DNA of 64,000 nt from Capra hircus. Taxonomy: Eukaryota > Chordata > Mammalia > Artiodactyla > Bovidae. Under the pieces are notes generated by a model, which was given only the letters and a program-made list of their open reading frames with translations, was not told where the DNA came from and made no database searches. Numbering within the stretch: position 1 is the first letter of the stretch; each line of letters opens with the position of its first letter. Below, one piece after another: positions 22,533 through 33,800 of the stretch. Position numbers and translations under genes: made by a program. The DNA is taken from the NCBI RefSeq assembly GCF_001704415.2, contig NC_030820.1, positions 46,048,036-46,112,035 on the forward strand, read 5' to 3'.

Positions 22533-25500
22533 CATCTGACTGTTAATTGCACACCATCAGTACCCAGGACAAAAGTTTACATGGGCTTGGAGGTAGGTGT
22601 TGAAAGTATGGCACAAACAAGTACATATGTGTACATAACGCATGTGCCTAGACATACAGGATGTCATACCTCCCAAGTTAATGCAGTAATTGAATGAGTG
22701 AATCCACCCACATGCTCTCAGTGGCCATTGAGCTGGAGATTTGAGTAAGGGTTTGTGGCTCAGAGACTACAGTCCACATAGGCACCAGTGTTTGTGTTTT
22801 TAGACTTAACTGTTTCATCTTGGTCCCCAAGATAAGATTTTCTGCTGTGAGTTCTGTGATTGGGTCATGCTGACTCTTAGCATGCATCACAGCAGAATAT
22901 TAGCATGGTGACCATTTGTAGCTCAGGGTGAATTATTTAAGAGAAAACCCATGGGGACCTACTGGGACACACCTGTCACTGAGTGCTGCCCTATTTGTGA
23001 AGAATATGTGTTATGGAGAATCCTGGACATTGATGATTTAGTGTTTAACTTAAATACCCTCAAGGAATTTAGGTCAAACGGTCAGTTAGAAATTGGGTTT
23101 GGCAGGCACATTGGAGTAGATAATGGTTCATGTCAGCATCAGTGATTTTCTCAGCTCCTTTCTCCTAACCAGCTTGTGTTTCCCTTCTCTCCAGGCTGAC
23201 CGCTGATCTGGGGCAGGGAATGATCTGGGGCAGGGAATGGTCTGGGGCAGAAAGCTTTACTGCGGGGCCAGGTGGCCGACAACAAGTACTACTCTGAGGC
23301 AGAAGGTCTCTTTGGGCAATGCTCCTGTTTGCTTGTGGACATGCACAGTTGTCAGCTGCCTATACTGCAGGCTTGAAAGATTCTGTGGTCCGGTGGCCTG
23401 CTCTGTGGACCCAACATTTCTGAGGCAGCTTCACATTATCTGGAAAAGTGAGTGTGAATAGAATAGTGGGCATGGCTCCCACCTCCCCAGAAGCAGAAAT
23501 GAGTTTCTTACTTGCTCTTTTGAGAACAATTGTAACTTAAAGTCACTGATCATCCAGCAGTTAAGAAGTACTGTGAGATGAAATAAGTATCTTGAGGTCA
23601 TGTGGCCCATCCATGGTACATCAGGCTGCAATTGGGTCTCCTAAAACAGAGTGTTCTATATATTCTGTTCTGGCTTTGTTTGATCTAAACTCCTAAATAA
23701 TTACGATGCTGTCAATCAGTAAAACACCCATTTCATATTTCTGAGTTTTTCAGAAGGAACAGAAGCAAACATTCTTTGTACTAGAGACCTTAGACTAGGG
23801 GTGAGAGTTACCTCACTTCTGCAAGGTACAGGTCAGCTGGTGTGTGGTGGGTTCATGGTCATTGTCGGAAGTCTCACAGGGACCAGGCTCCCTTCTCTCA
23901 TTCCAGCCAACTGGAAGGAGGGGAAGGAAGGTGGTGCACTGTGCCTTCCCCATTCAAACTGGGACTGACCAGTTCACACCCCACGGTAAATGCCTGATCA
24001 CGAGGCCTCACCTGACTGGAGGGGAGGCCAGTGAACATTGTCTTTGTGTGGGAGGAATGTGCTCAGCTGAAGTTTGAGGTTTGTTGCTCCGGGAAGAAGA
24101 GAATGGACGTGTGTGTGTGTGTTGGGGGAGGGATAGCAAGCAGTCTCCTCTGCAGTTTGTCAGTACTGTATTATTGACTCCTGAAGACGTACGTTGGGCA
24201 TCATGGTCGAGTACCTTCTAGGAAGGATTTTGGAATGTTTTTAGCATGCTGAGCCCTCCGATTTCTTGAGATGTCTGTAACATGTTGTTTTGTAATTCCG
24301 CATGGTGTTGTCTCTGTTCCCAAGTAGAAGCCATCATTAGATGAACATGTTAGCACCTTGAAGAGTATCTTAGGAAGCTGTCTACCCTAAAAAAAAGAAG
24401 AGACTATTTTGAAGGAATGGAGCACTTCCTTGGCTTAAGTTCTGGTGTGTGGCCAAGTGTAGTATCTACTCATCCTGATGGCTTTAGAAATCTGTGTCCT
24501 CTGAGGATCTGCTCAAGGGAAAAAGGCTTGGCCTTGTGGAGTTGGGTAGCTGCTTGCAGTTGATGTGCAGCTAGATGCTTAGGAAAGTAACTGAGGTGCA
24601 TCTTAAAAAGAGTAATTATGATTGGAGCATCAGAATTTCACTACATTTTTAATTTCACTAGCTTTTAAACCTGTCTCTCCTCAACTTTCATGGAATTTAA
24701 CTATTTTTACCATTAGAATTTACTAGGGGAGGGGAGGTCAATTCTGACCCTTCTGTAGATGGTGACCTTCAATAGATAAGAGTGGAAAATCTCTGTAACC
24801 CCTTAGGGTGGGCTGTGATCTGCACAACACAGTTCACATGATCAAGTTACATCATTTTAGCTTAAGAAGTATCGGTTCTGAATGGACAAAGACAGCGAGA
24901 TCTTTTAAGTGAGAAAAAAAATGTTTTGGTTGCTTGATGTAAGAGGACAGTTTTGACTTGTTTGCTGATGACGAATGCAGTGCGGTTTCCTCTTAATTGA
25001 ATGGCAGTTCTGGATTAAGCAGTTTTTCTGCTTGGGTTTTCCACTTTGAGAAGGGTCTTGTGTAGCAGAGGACAGGGCTCTGGGGAGAGGCGAGGGGAAG
25101 GTGTACCAGCTCCAGCTTGCAGTGCTATGACTGAAGGTGATTGTTTACCATTGTGTGAGAGAGGGTGTGAACCTTCATATACTGAAATCAGGTGAGAAAC
25201 TATGGCTGTGCGATCCCTTTGGGGGTGCTTACATCTTTTTTGATGGCTAAACTCTTGTTGGTAGATATCCTGAGAAATAAAGAGTTTAGCCCTCAAGACA
25301 ACTCCTGTTCACATCTTTTAAAGCTGCCTTCACTGACTGGCAATCAGCATAAGTATGAAAATCAGTCTTGGAGTAGAAGGAAATATACTTCAACTGAGTA
25401 AATAATAACTATGCATATGTTAAAAATATTAAATAAAACTATTCCAGGTGTCAGCCGTAAATGGATACGAAATGCAAACCCAGAAGGGTTATTCTTTCAG

Positions 25501-26355
25501 TATCAAAATTTTAAAAATTTCTGTGACAATTTAACTATGGACAGATTACTATTAAAACTCAGTTGCATTTATAACATTTTCAAGACTTAATTGTTTTACA
25601 TTGTTTGTTAACTTTTCCTGAGGCATTTTGCATAGTTACATAATTAATGCTAATTTCTTTGCCAGAACTCAGTTCATTTTTCTTAGATCAGAAACCTGAA
25701 ATAAAATATTTCCTTTCCATTAAATTGATATTGAACTATGTAACTATCAGTTTGTGAATATGGGAACAAGATTATCTTGTCTCTTTTGGGATAATTCTTG
25801 CTTCATTGCAACAGAGCAGGGCGAACGCAGCTCTTAGTATGCAGCCATAGTTGTGCATCATGACACTGTTACCAGGTAACGGGTCCTGCTCAGCCATTGG
25901 TTGGCAGTGCAGTGGGCCCTGCCCACTGGTAACCAGCTGTCAGTGAGGATCAGTGAGGTGATTCAGCCAATGTGTGGTTGAGAGTGTGGTCATCAGGGGG
26001 AGAGTGAGGTGAGAGGGCTTCCTTGGGCTGTTCCCTGTCCTTGGGCCAGTGGGTGATCTGGGGGGCCAAGGGAACAGGCCGGGGGCTGTGTCCTGCTGGG
26101 CTCCAGAGCCCTCAGCAAGGCCACCCACTGGCGTGGCCCAGGCCTTAAGGCAGTGGTGAACCTCTCCCCTGTCCTTGTCTCTGTGACCTGATAGCAGCAT
26201 CAGTCTGCCTGAGTCAGTCTGTGGGAGCTGGTTGCCCCCCACCCCCCCACTTGGGTGGCCTGAGGAGCCTGAGGGCCAGTTGGTTTGATCACCTGGCTTC
26301 CTCAGCGATGACAGCTGGACAGGGTCTGGGGGGGCCCCTGAGGGAGCCACCAGCT
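22533..26355. other. Intronic sequence with few features
   Basis: Only a short 17-bp tandem repeat (23204-23249) and a GT run (24108-24122) stand out. No gene, RNA or named interspersed repeat was recognised. Confidence 0.5.
23204..23249 (+). repeat. 17-bp tandem repeat, nearly three copies
   Basis: The unit tgatctggggcagggaa occurs at 23204-23220 and 23221-23237 perfectly. A third partial copy follows with one change (tggtctggggcag). Confidence 0.95.
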
Positions 26356-26359
26356 GAGA

Positions 26360-26734
26360 TTTGCCACCTCAGCCAGAACAGAGACCTTGGAGGGTGAAAG
26401 TTGTGCCTTGGGACCTTGCCCTATCTCGTCAGGACAGAGAATAACATCAATTGGAAGAAATTTACAGGAACATTGTTACCTGACGATGACCTGACCTCAA
26501 GAACAAAGGATCTGACACCCAAGAGTTTGCAACAAGTAACCACGCCCCTTCCTTACCTTTTGCTTTAAAAAGGGCTTTGCTGAACACTTTCAGTAACTTT
26601 GGGGTTCTTAAGGTACAGGCCACCCATCTTCTCACATGGCCCTGTAATAAACCTTTCTTGGTTCCAAACTGCAATATTTTAGTATTGTTTGGCCTGTCTG
26701 TGCATCAGGCACATGGACCTGGGTTTTCAGTAAC
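26360..26734 (+). mobile_element. Solo ERV-type LTR, sense (approximate 5' end)
   Basis: Class I-like LTR layout: a GC-mixed U3 (caacaagtaaccacgcccc), a TATA-like ctttaaaaagg at about 26562-26572, and an R region with the poly(A) signal aataaa at 26645-26650 followed by cctttcttggttcc. The U5 ends gggttttcagtaaca, with terminal CA at 26733-26734. No internal retroviral genes flank it, so it is a solo LTR or a remnant. The 5' boundary is uncertain and no target duplication was found. If active it would be in the DIP2C sense. Confidence 0.6.
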
Positions 26735-28999
26735 AATAATGCTAAATGTTAAAATTATAGGAAGGCTTATTTCTTTGGAAATTAGTACTTGCGTGCTCGC
26801 CAGGTGAGAAATGTTGATAATGTGGACATGAAAAAATTAAATTGCATTCATTTTGTATAGAAAGAAGATGTTAAAAACCCATTTTGCCTTTTGCCACTAC
26901 TGTGGTTGCTTAGCTACAGAAATGAGGTCATTGTAGGCACTTAGAATCTTATCTTTCACTTCCACAATACTAAGCAAGCATAGTCTCCTACAGTTCCAGT
27001 ACTCAGATTCCTGATTATTAGATGCAGAGAAATAGATGATAATATGCGTGAAGTTGGCATTTGTCATGTGGCAGTCCTAGCCATACACGGGCTACTAGAG
27101 TGGGAATCGCTGGGCCACCAGGCCTGTGATGCGCATGGGCTGGGAGCAGTGAAGACAAGAAAATGCTGGCGAGAAAACGGCAACAGTGCCCTTGAGGGTT
27201 GGAGTCTGGGACCCTTAAGAATGAAGAAGAGGCAGATACCTCTGGACTAATCCCTGGGGCCTGTCCCTGGAAAAGCCATCATCTGGCAGGGCCAGGACAG
27301 CTGCCCTGGATGGTCTGAGCTTGGCCCTCCCAGCTTTAGCTTTCTTGGCAGCAGCCATTAGCAGGAGGAGTTGTCCCAGAGGCAGGCGGTGAAGATTCTA
27401 TAGTCAGGGATGGAAGGATGCTGAGAAAATGCTGATGCTCTCACTACCATTGGGTACCAGCAAGCAGGAAATACTTCACCAGCTCCCTTTCCTGAACTGG
27501 GCCACAGGTCTGCTGTTTAAACTCCTCAAGCAATCAGTGGAAGCTCAGATTTTGTGAGCAGCAGGGCTGAAGGGAACACTCCTGTTGGTTAGAAGGTCTG
27601 AGTAGAATGAGGCGTAAGGAGACAGTGTAGTTCATCAGTGTGGACAGGTGTCCGTAATAGGATTCAGTAGACATCCTTCAGAACCAGTGAGACAGACGGG
27701 ACCTTTTTCACTCTGATGTGGCTACATTCATGCTGTCCTTGCCCATAGGTGGACATGACAGGGTGTCACTGGGAGCTGGTTCATTTTCCTGTTTTCTAAC
27801 TCTTTGGAAACTTACAGTTTAAGTACATCTGGCATCAGAGTCTTTACATTGTTGAGCTGGGAAACTTTGCATTCACTGTGTGAACAGGGATCATAGAGCG
27901 TGGCTTCCGCCTCCTGTGGCCTGCACAACGGATAGCCTGGTGTGGAGTCCTGTCTTCACCATTATTGTTTGCAAATGCCTGTCTCTTTGCATAAAAGTTT
28001 GCTTCTCTTGAAGGTTCCAGTTAGATCCTTTTACTTAACAAGATACTTAAAACTATTGTGCAGATGATACCGTACAAATCTGCCTGCCATCAAGAGTGAA
28101 CGTGGGTGGGTTTTGTTTGTTTTCCTGCGGTGAATATTTTACTAGTGTAAATACCTGCATGAATGCTAAACACTGAGACTGTTGTCACCTTTCTGCTCAT
28201 ACCCTCTTGGTTATCATTACTGACTTCCACTTGGAGGGTATGTCAGGCACAGTGAAGGGTCAGGGCCACACTGAAGAGTGATGGTTGATCAAACCCTGCA
28301 CAGGTGTCTGTTGTTTTTAAGTAAAATTAGGTGGATATGTCCATTCTCAAGGGAAATATACACAAACACAACAGAGATAACTTAAAAAACCAAATCTTTT
28401 AGCTTATATGAGGTCTAGCAAATTTAGCTTGAAAGTTTACCTTTTTTTCCCCTTAAAGTCATTAATTCAGTAGCTTTTTTTTTCCTGGAAGTCATTAATT
28501 CAATGTCAGAAACTAAATATAGTTCTTTTACCCAAAACTAATCACAAATTCTAAAACCAGTGACTAAAAATGGAATGTTAATTTAGGAATAGTGACCCCG
28601 AAGGAAAATACCCAGTATTGGGTACATGTATTTAGAAAGTGTAGTGTAGGACTCTTAAAAGTCACGTGATTTTAACTTACAGTTTTTTAAGTAGTTGGAC
28701 CCACATTTGTAAGAACACTTAAGTTGTTTGGATACCACTGCAGATAACGTGTGCTCATGTATGTATAAATATTCAGTGTTTTTCTCCCTTTCCTTTAAGA
28801 AAACATCAACATTCTTCTGTATCATTATTAATAGTAGAAAGTCATTTTCCCCTTGTAATTAGAAGTTAGTTTTCAGGAAACCTTTATAATTTTTGTGAGT
28901 TTGGCTTACCTTAATAATATGTCTCTAGGGCGAAAATGAAACAGAAACAAACTAAAACCAGAAATATTTGTGGACTGCATTAAAAATTTTTCAAAAAAA
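26735..28999. other. Intronic sequence without identifiable features
   Basis: No gene, RNA or named repeat, except a small local duplication at 28444-28503 (see findings). Confidence 0.5.
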
Positions 29000-29187
29000 T
29001 ATTTGGCTCCATCGAGTCTCAGTTGCAGCATGTGGAATCTTTAGTTGGGGTGCCTAGACTCTGTAGTGGTGGCACGTGGGCTTAGCTCCACAGCATGTGG
29101 GATCTTAGTTCCTCAATCAGAGATCAAACCCGTGTCCTCTGCACTGCTAGGCAGATTCTTAACCACTGGACCACCAGGGACGTCCCT
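29000..29187 (-). mobile_element. CHR-type (tRNA-derived) cetartiodactyl SINE, antisense
   Basis: ttagttggggtgcctagac, ggcacgtgggcttagctcc, gcatgtgggatcttag, gatcaaacccgtgtcctctgc, attcttaaccactggaccaccaggg follow the antisense of the CHR SINE shared by ruminants, hippos and cetaceans. It is older than the Bov SINEs here. Confidence 0.8.
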
Positions 29188-29490
29188 GCACTGCGTTTTA
29201 AAGTTTTTAATACCAAAGCCTTAGGAAGGTAAATATTTATGAACAGAAAATGTAAAAGGACCCATTAAGGGCAATAGGTTGTAGCCACGATGCAGGGAAA
29301 GGAAATAAAGACAGGCTTTTTCTCGGCTGGGGATGTGTTGCCCACAAGTGTGAGGGCTTGATGGATGGAGAAAGTTGAAAAGTATCGCCTTAATCTTCCC
29401 CAACTCGTGTGCTGCAGCAGCACAGCACAGAAGCAGCCCCACCCTGACATTTCCTCTCTGTTCCCCTCAACAGTGTCTCTTGGACTCCCT

Positions 29491-29710
29491 TGTTGTTGTT
29501 TAGTAGCTAAGTGTGTCTGACTCTTTTGTGACCCAATGGACTATAGCCTACCAGGCCCCTCTGTCCATGGGATTTCCCAGGCAAGAATACTGGAATGAGT
29601 TGCCATTTACTTCTCCAGGGGATCTTCCCGACCTAGGGATCGAACACGCATCCCTGGTGTCTCCTGCACTGCAGGCGGTTTCTTTACCACTGTGCCACTT
29701 GGGGAGCCTG
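29491..29710 (-). mobile_element. Bov-tA SINE, antisense
   Basis: Reverse Bov-tA with a tgttgttgtttagtagctaag tail and a head ending ccactgtgccacttgggg. An extra cacgcatccctggtgtc segment lies between the B-box-like region and the head. The flanks tggactccct and gggactcttt are a possible degenerate duplication. Confidence 0.9.
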
Positions 29711-31730
29711 GGACTCTTTAGATGGCTCATGTATGCTTTAAGAAGGATTGTAGGAGTAGTTGGAGTGTTACTAACTCCTTATTTATGAGGTGCTCACTGT
29801 TAGTTGTTTCCTTTAAAAGTTTGGAATTGAAGTTGCTCTTCAAAATACTTGATAACTGCACCCCCATCCTCTGTTCCTCTGTGAGTCTCTTCCAGGACAG
29901 ACATAGGTCCAGCAAGGCAGCTGGACTGTTCCAATGTCAGCACATGTGTATGTTCGCACTAGAACCTGCTCTCCTGAGCAGGGTTTCACAGCCATGCTCA
30001 TTCAGTGTTGAATGAATGAATGAATGAATTGAACCTAGCCAGCAGTCATTCACATGTGCTCACATAGAGATATTTAAAAGTGGCTCTAAGTGTTAAGAAA
30101 CAAAGAGCCTACCTGTTTTCTTTCTATTTGGTAGGTTCTATTTGGCACAGTGAGGGTTTACCGTTTGAAATAGGGGACATTGCAGATATAAGGTGTGATA
30201 CTTCAGTAATTTTGATTTGTTCCTGTTTTTAGTAGGAAGCTGAAAAGAATTAGGTTAGCTGTCATTTTTTGTTCATTCTTTATGATTTCTTTTTTTTTTT
30301 TAAAGGAAGTTATACCAAGTTATTTAGTTACAAAGTGAGATAACAGAATGATACTAGGAAAAAAATCTCCATTATCTGTAATTTAGATCAGAGTTTTCTG
30401 GCTGTTTTCCTCTGAATTGTCATCCTGTAACTTTCAGATCCTGTTTTTATTTATCCTTTATAATTTAGTCCTAACCAGGATGCTGGTGGTGAATCTGTTA
30501 CAGTCGGTGCAGGAACTGTGGACTGTTTTCATCTTGGAACTTGCAGGTGGTTCATGCCTGGGATTGCTCTGTGGCATCAAGAGGCTACACCATGTGGGGG
30601 ATTCTCGACTTTGCCCACCTATAACAGAGGCGTTGGGAAGTAGGAATGTCAGCTCGGATTGGGGCGGAGATCCTCCTCCTCAGAATTGCTTTCTTCATGT
30701 ATCTATCTGAGATGGCTTTTATTTTCCACAGAGCATTTGAACAGATTTCTGTCCAGTGGTGATTTGACAGTGACTTAATACAGTATGGGGCCCTGGGGAT
30801 AAATATTCTCTGTTGCTCTTTGTAACTCTGCACTGGCAGGCATTGGGGTTGAAGACTTGGGAGTGAGGGCATTTGCAGACACCAGCGGACAAAGGGATTG
30901 AGGTCTTTCTATGTAATTGTCTCTCAGTTCTCAAAATGCTTTTGTCTGTTATCCAGAAGTCGAAAGGAGTTGACTTTTTCATTCTGAGTGTCATTAGGGA
31001 ACTGGAGTTTCATTATTGGGTGAAGTAATCAGGAAGGGAATGTGCCTTTTGAGTTGGAATTGAAATCAGAATGTTGGGGCGATGGAGGGAAAGTCCCTAC
31101 AGTGGATTTAGATGGAGTCTTTCATGACTGCTGCTATACTTATATGATATATAGAGAATCTTCATGAAAACCATAGGGAGAAGAACAAAGATTCTTCTTA
31201 AAAGGAATTTAAAATATGTTAAAAAATACTACCTAATTTTCTGTACAGCGGTTCACCAGGACCTAAGACAGTTTTCTGGGTAACATCAGGTTAAGAGCTG
31301 GGTCAATTACATTTCTGAATATTACTGAAATTTATTTTTCTCTTTCATCTTTTGCATAAGCCTCACGTGCTCACTGTCTCCTCCTGGGTTAAAGTGTCAC
31401 TTGCGGCAAGTGATCCTTTCATGGATTTCTAATAATTTGTAAAATAGATGCCTTGGAGCCCCTGATACAAATTCTCTTTCTCTCTAATAGTAAAGTAGTT
31501 TTACTTTGTTTTTAAAATTAGCATATATTAATAGTAAAATTGACTGTCCGGTTCTGTGAATTTTATTGTGCTCTTTGCAAGCTGTTCATCTACTTTATTG
31601 AAATGTCTGAGTCTTTGCCAGATTTTAAGTTAGAATGTTATTTGTTAAATACATGGTGTGAAGATATTTTCTCACAGTCACTGGCTGAGGTTCCATTCTC
31701 TTGGGTGCCGTTTTTTTTCAGAAAAAAACT
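29711..31730. other. Intronic sequence with a (TGAA)n tract
   Basis: (TGAA)5 at 30009-30028 and a T13 run near 30288 are the only structured sequence I see. Confidence 0.5.
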
Positions 31731-32325
31731 TTAAAACTTTTATGAAGTCCACCTTATTTTTTCTTTTACAACTCATGCTTTTAGTGTCATGTCTAAAATT
31801 CTTTGTGTACCCCAAATCGAGGATTTCCCCTATGTTTTCCTGTAAAAGTTTTTAGTTTTATGTTTTGCATTTAGAGCTGTCATGCATCTCGAGTTAATTT
31901 TTATAGAATATGTAAGGATTGATTGAGGATGGGTTTGTGTGGTTTTTTCCCTCAAATAGATGGCCAGTTATTCCAGCACCATGTGTAAAAGGCTGTCCTT
32001 TCTCTATTAAATTTGTTTTGTGCCTTTGTCAAAGTCAGCCATATTTGTGGGAATCTATTTCTGGACCCTGTTCATCTGTATCTTCACCATATTGTTTTGA
32101 TTGTTATAACTTTCTGATTATCTTAAAATCAAGCAGGGTGATTTCTCCAACTTTATTCTCCTTTATCAAAACCTATTCTAGTTCCTTTGCCATTTCATAT
32201 AACTTTTACAATTAGCTTATCTGTATCTACCAAAAAAAAATCTCACTAAAATTTTAATTGGAATTGTGTTAAACCTGTACATTAATTGGGGAGAATCGGC
32301 ATCTTCATTATGTTGAGTTTTTTAT

Positions 32326-32440
32326 TCCACTCAGTCGTGTCCGACTCTTTGCAACCTGTGGACTGTAGCCCACCAAGCTCCTCCGTCCATGCGATTCTCC
32401 AGGCAAGAATACTGGAGTGGGTTGCCATTTCCTTCTGGCA
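32326..32440 (-). mobile_element. Bov-tA SINE, antisense, 5'-truncated
   Basis: Has the tail half only (ccactcagtcgtgtccgactctttgc to ggagtgggttgccatttccttct); the tRNA-like head is missing. Inserted in the antisense L1. Confidence 0.88.
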
Positions 32441-32459
32441 ACTTTTTAAAGTTCTGGCA

Positions 32460-32690
32460 TGCTTCTTTAAAAAAATTTTTTATTAGAGTATAATTGATTT
32501 ACAGTGTTGTTTCTACTGTATAGCAAAGTGAATCAGTTATACATATATCCATTCTTTTTTAGATTCTTTTCCCATATAGGTTATTACAAAATACTGAGTA
32601 GAGTTCCCTGTACTGTACAGCAAGTTCTTATAAGTTACCTATTTTACATATAGTAGTGTGTGTATATCAGTCGCTATTTACAAGGATTCT
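32460..32690 (-). mobile_element. L1 3' UTR segment, antisense
   Basis: tattagagtataattgatttacag, ctgtatagcaaagtgaatcag, ttagattcttttcccatatagg, gttccctgtactgtacagc, ttacatatagtagtgtg: the same L1 3' UTR type as at 14757-14925. It lies amid L1 ORF2 sequence, so it is probably a separate later insertion. Confidence 0.8.
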
Positions 32691-32807
32691 TCTTTGATTT
32701 CTTTCATCAGCATTTTGTAGTTCTCAGCATGCAGATCCTTTTGATCCTACAGATCCTGTATAGGTCTTGCATGTTTTATTAGATTTGTACCTAAGTATGT
32801 CTCATTT

Positions 32808-33071
32808 TGGAGAAGGCAGTGGCACCCCACTCTAGTACTCTTGCCTGGAAAATCCCATGGACAGAGGAGCCTGGTGGGCTGCAGTCCATGGGGTCGCTAA
32901 GAGTCAGACACAACTGAGCGGCTTCACTTTCACTTTTCACTTTCATCCATTGGAGAAGGAAATGGCAACCCACTCCAGTGTTCTTGCCTGGAGAATCCCA
33001 GGGACGGGGGAGCCTAGTGGGCTGCCGTTGATGGGGTTGCACAGAGTTGGACACCACTGAAGCAACTTAGC
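32808..33071 (+). mobile_element. Bov-A2 SINE, sense, copy 1 of a tandem pair
   Basis: Two-monomer Bov-A2 with ttcactttcacttttcactttc linker and tail cgaagcaacttagc-like end. It is flanked by the 11-mer atgtctcattt at 32797-32807 and 33072-33082. Confidence 0.95.
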
Positions 33072-33082
33072 ATGTCTCATTT

Positions 33083-33335
33083 TGGAGAAGGCAGTGGCAC
33101 CCCACTCCAGCACTCTTGCCTGGAAAATCCCATGGATGGAAGAGCCTGGTGGGCCACAGTCCATGGGGTCGCTAAGAGTCTGACACGACTCAGGGACTTC
33201 ACTTTCACGCATTGGAGAAGGAAATGGCAACCCACTCCAGTGTTCTTTCTGGAAAATCCCAGGGATGGGGGAACCTGGTGGGCTGCTGTCTGTGGGGTCG
33301 CACAGAGTGAGACACGACTAAAGCGACTTAGCAGC
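33083..33335 (+). mobile_element. Bov-A2 SINE, sense, copy 2 of a tandem pair
   Basis: A second two-monomer Bov-A2 in the same orientation. It begins with the same ggagaaggcagtggcacccc start as copy 1, and is flanked by the same 11-mer atgtctcattt at 33072-33082 and 33336-33346. Confidence 0.95.
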
Positions 33336-33800
33336 ATGTCTCATTTACATAACTACTGTAAATGAGATTGTTTTTTAAATTTTAATTCCAAATACCCATT
33401 GCTACTATATATTAATATGGTTTGACTTTGTCTGTTGTGATCTTGAGAAAGTCAGTTATTGGTTCTAGGAGTTGATTTTGTAGATTCTTTGGGATTTTAC
33501 TTGTAGGTTTTGGTTTGACTGATTTTTCTTTTCCTGTTTTCAGTTTCTTTCATTTCTGCTCTTATTTTTTCCACTCACTTTGGGTTTATTTTGCCTTTTC
33601 TGTTTTTCTTAAGGTAGAGGTTTAGATTGTTGACTTGAGACCTTTCCTCTTTCCAGATGGGCACCTGTGGCATTAAAGGTACATGTCTATATCACTGTGT
33701 TGGCAATGTTCTACAAAGTCTGGTTTTCATTTTTGTTGAGCTGAATATATTTTTTGCTTTCCTTTGAGGAGTTATGGCAGTTTTAGGTGTTCTCCAAATC

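Larger units (their letters stand above)
31735..33800 (-). mobile_element. Old L1 ORF2 fragment, antisense, with four younger insertions
   Basis: Antisense L1 ORF2: ttagtgtcatgtctaaaattc, gttaatttttatagaatatgtaagg, agatggccagttattccagcacc, ggctgtcctttctctatt, cttctttgatttctttcatcagcattttgtag, tgctcttattttttccactcactttgggtttattttgc. It is interrupted by a Bov-tA piece (32326-32440), a separate L1 3' UTR segment (32460-32690) and two Bov-A2 copies (32808-33335). Degenerate throughout. Confidence 0.82.

Noticed and set aside
21911..22552. 213-codon open frame on - strand
   Set aside because: It overlaps an MLT1-like LTR in antisense and encodes nothing recognisable.
32797..33346. Regular spacing of identical 11-mers as a CRISPR-like array
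   Set aside because: The spacers are two SINEs and the 11-mers are target-site duplications in a mammalian genome.
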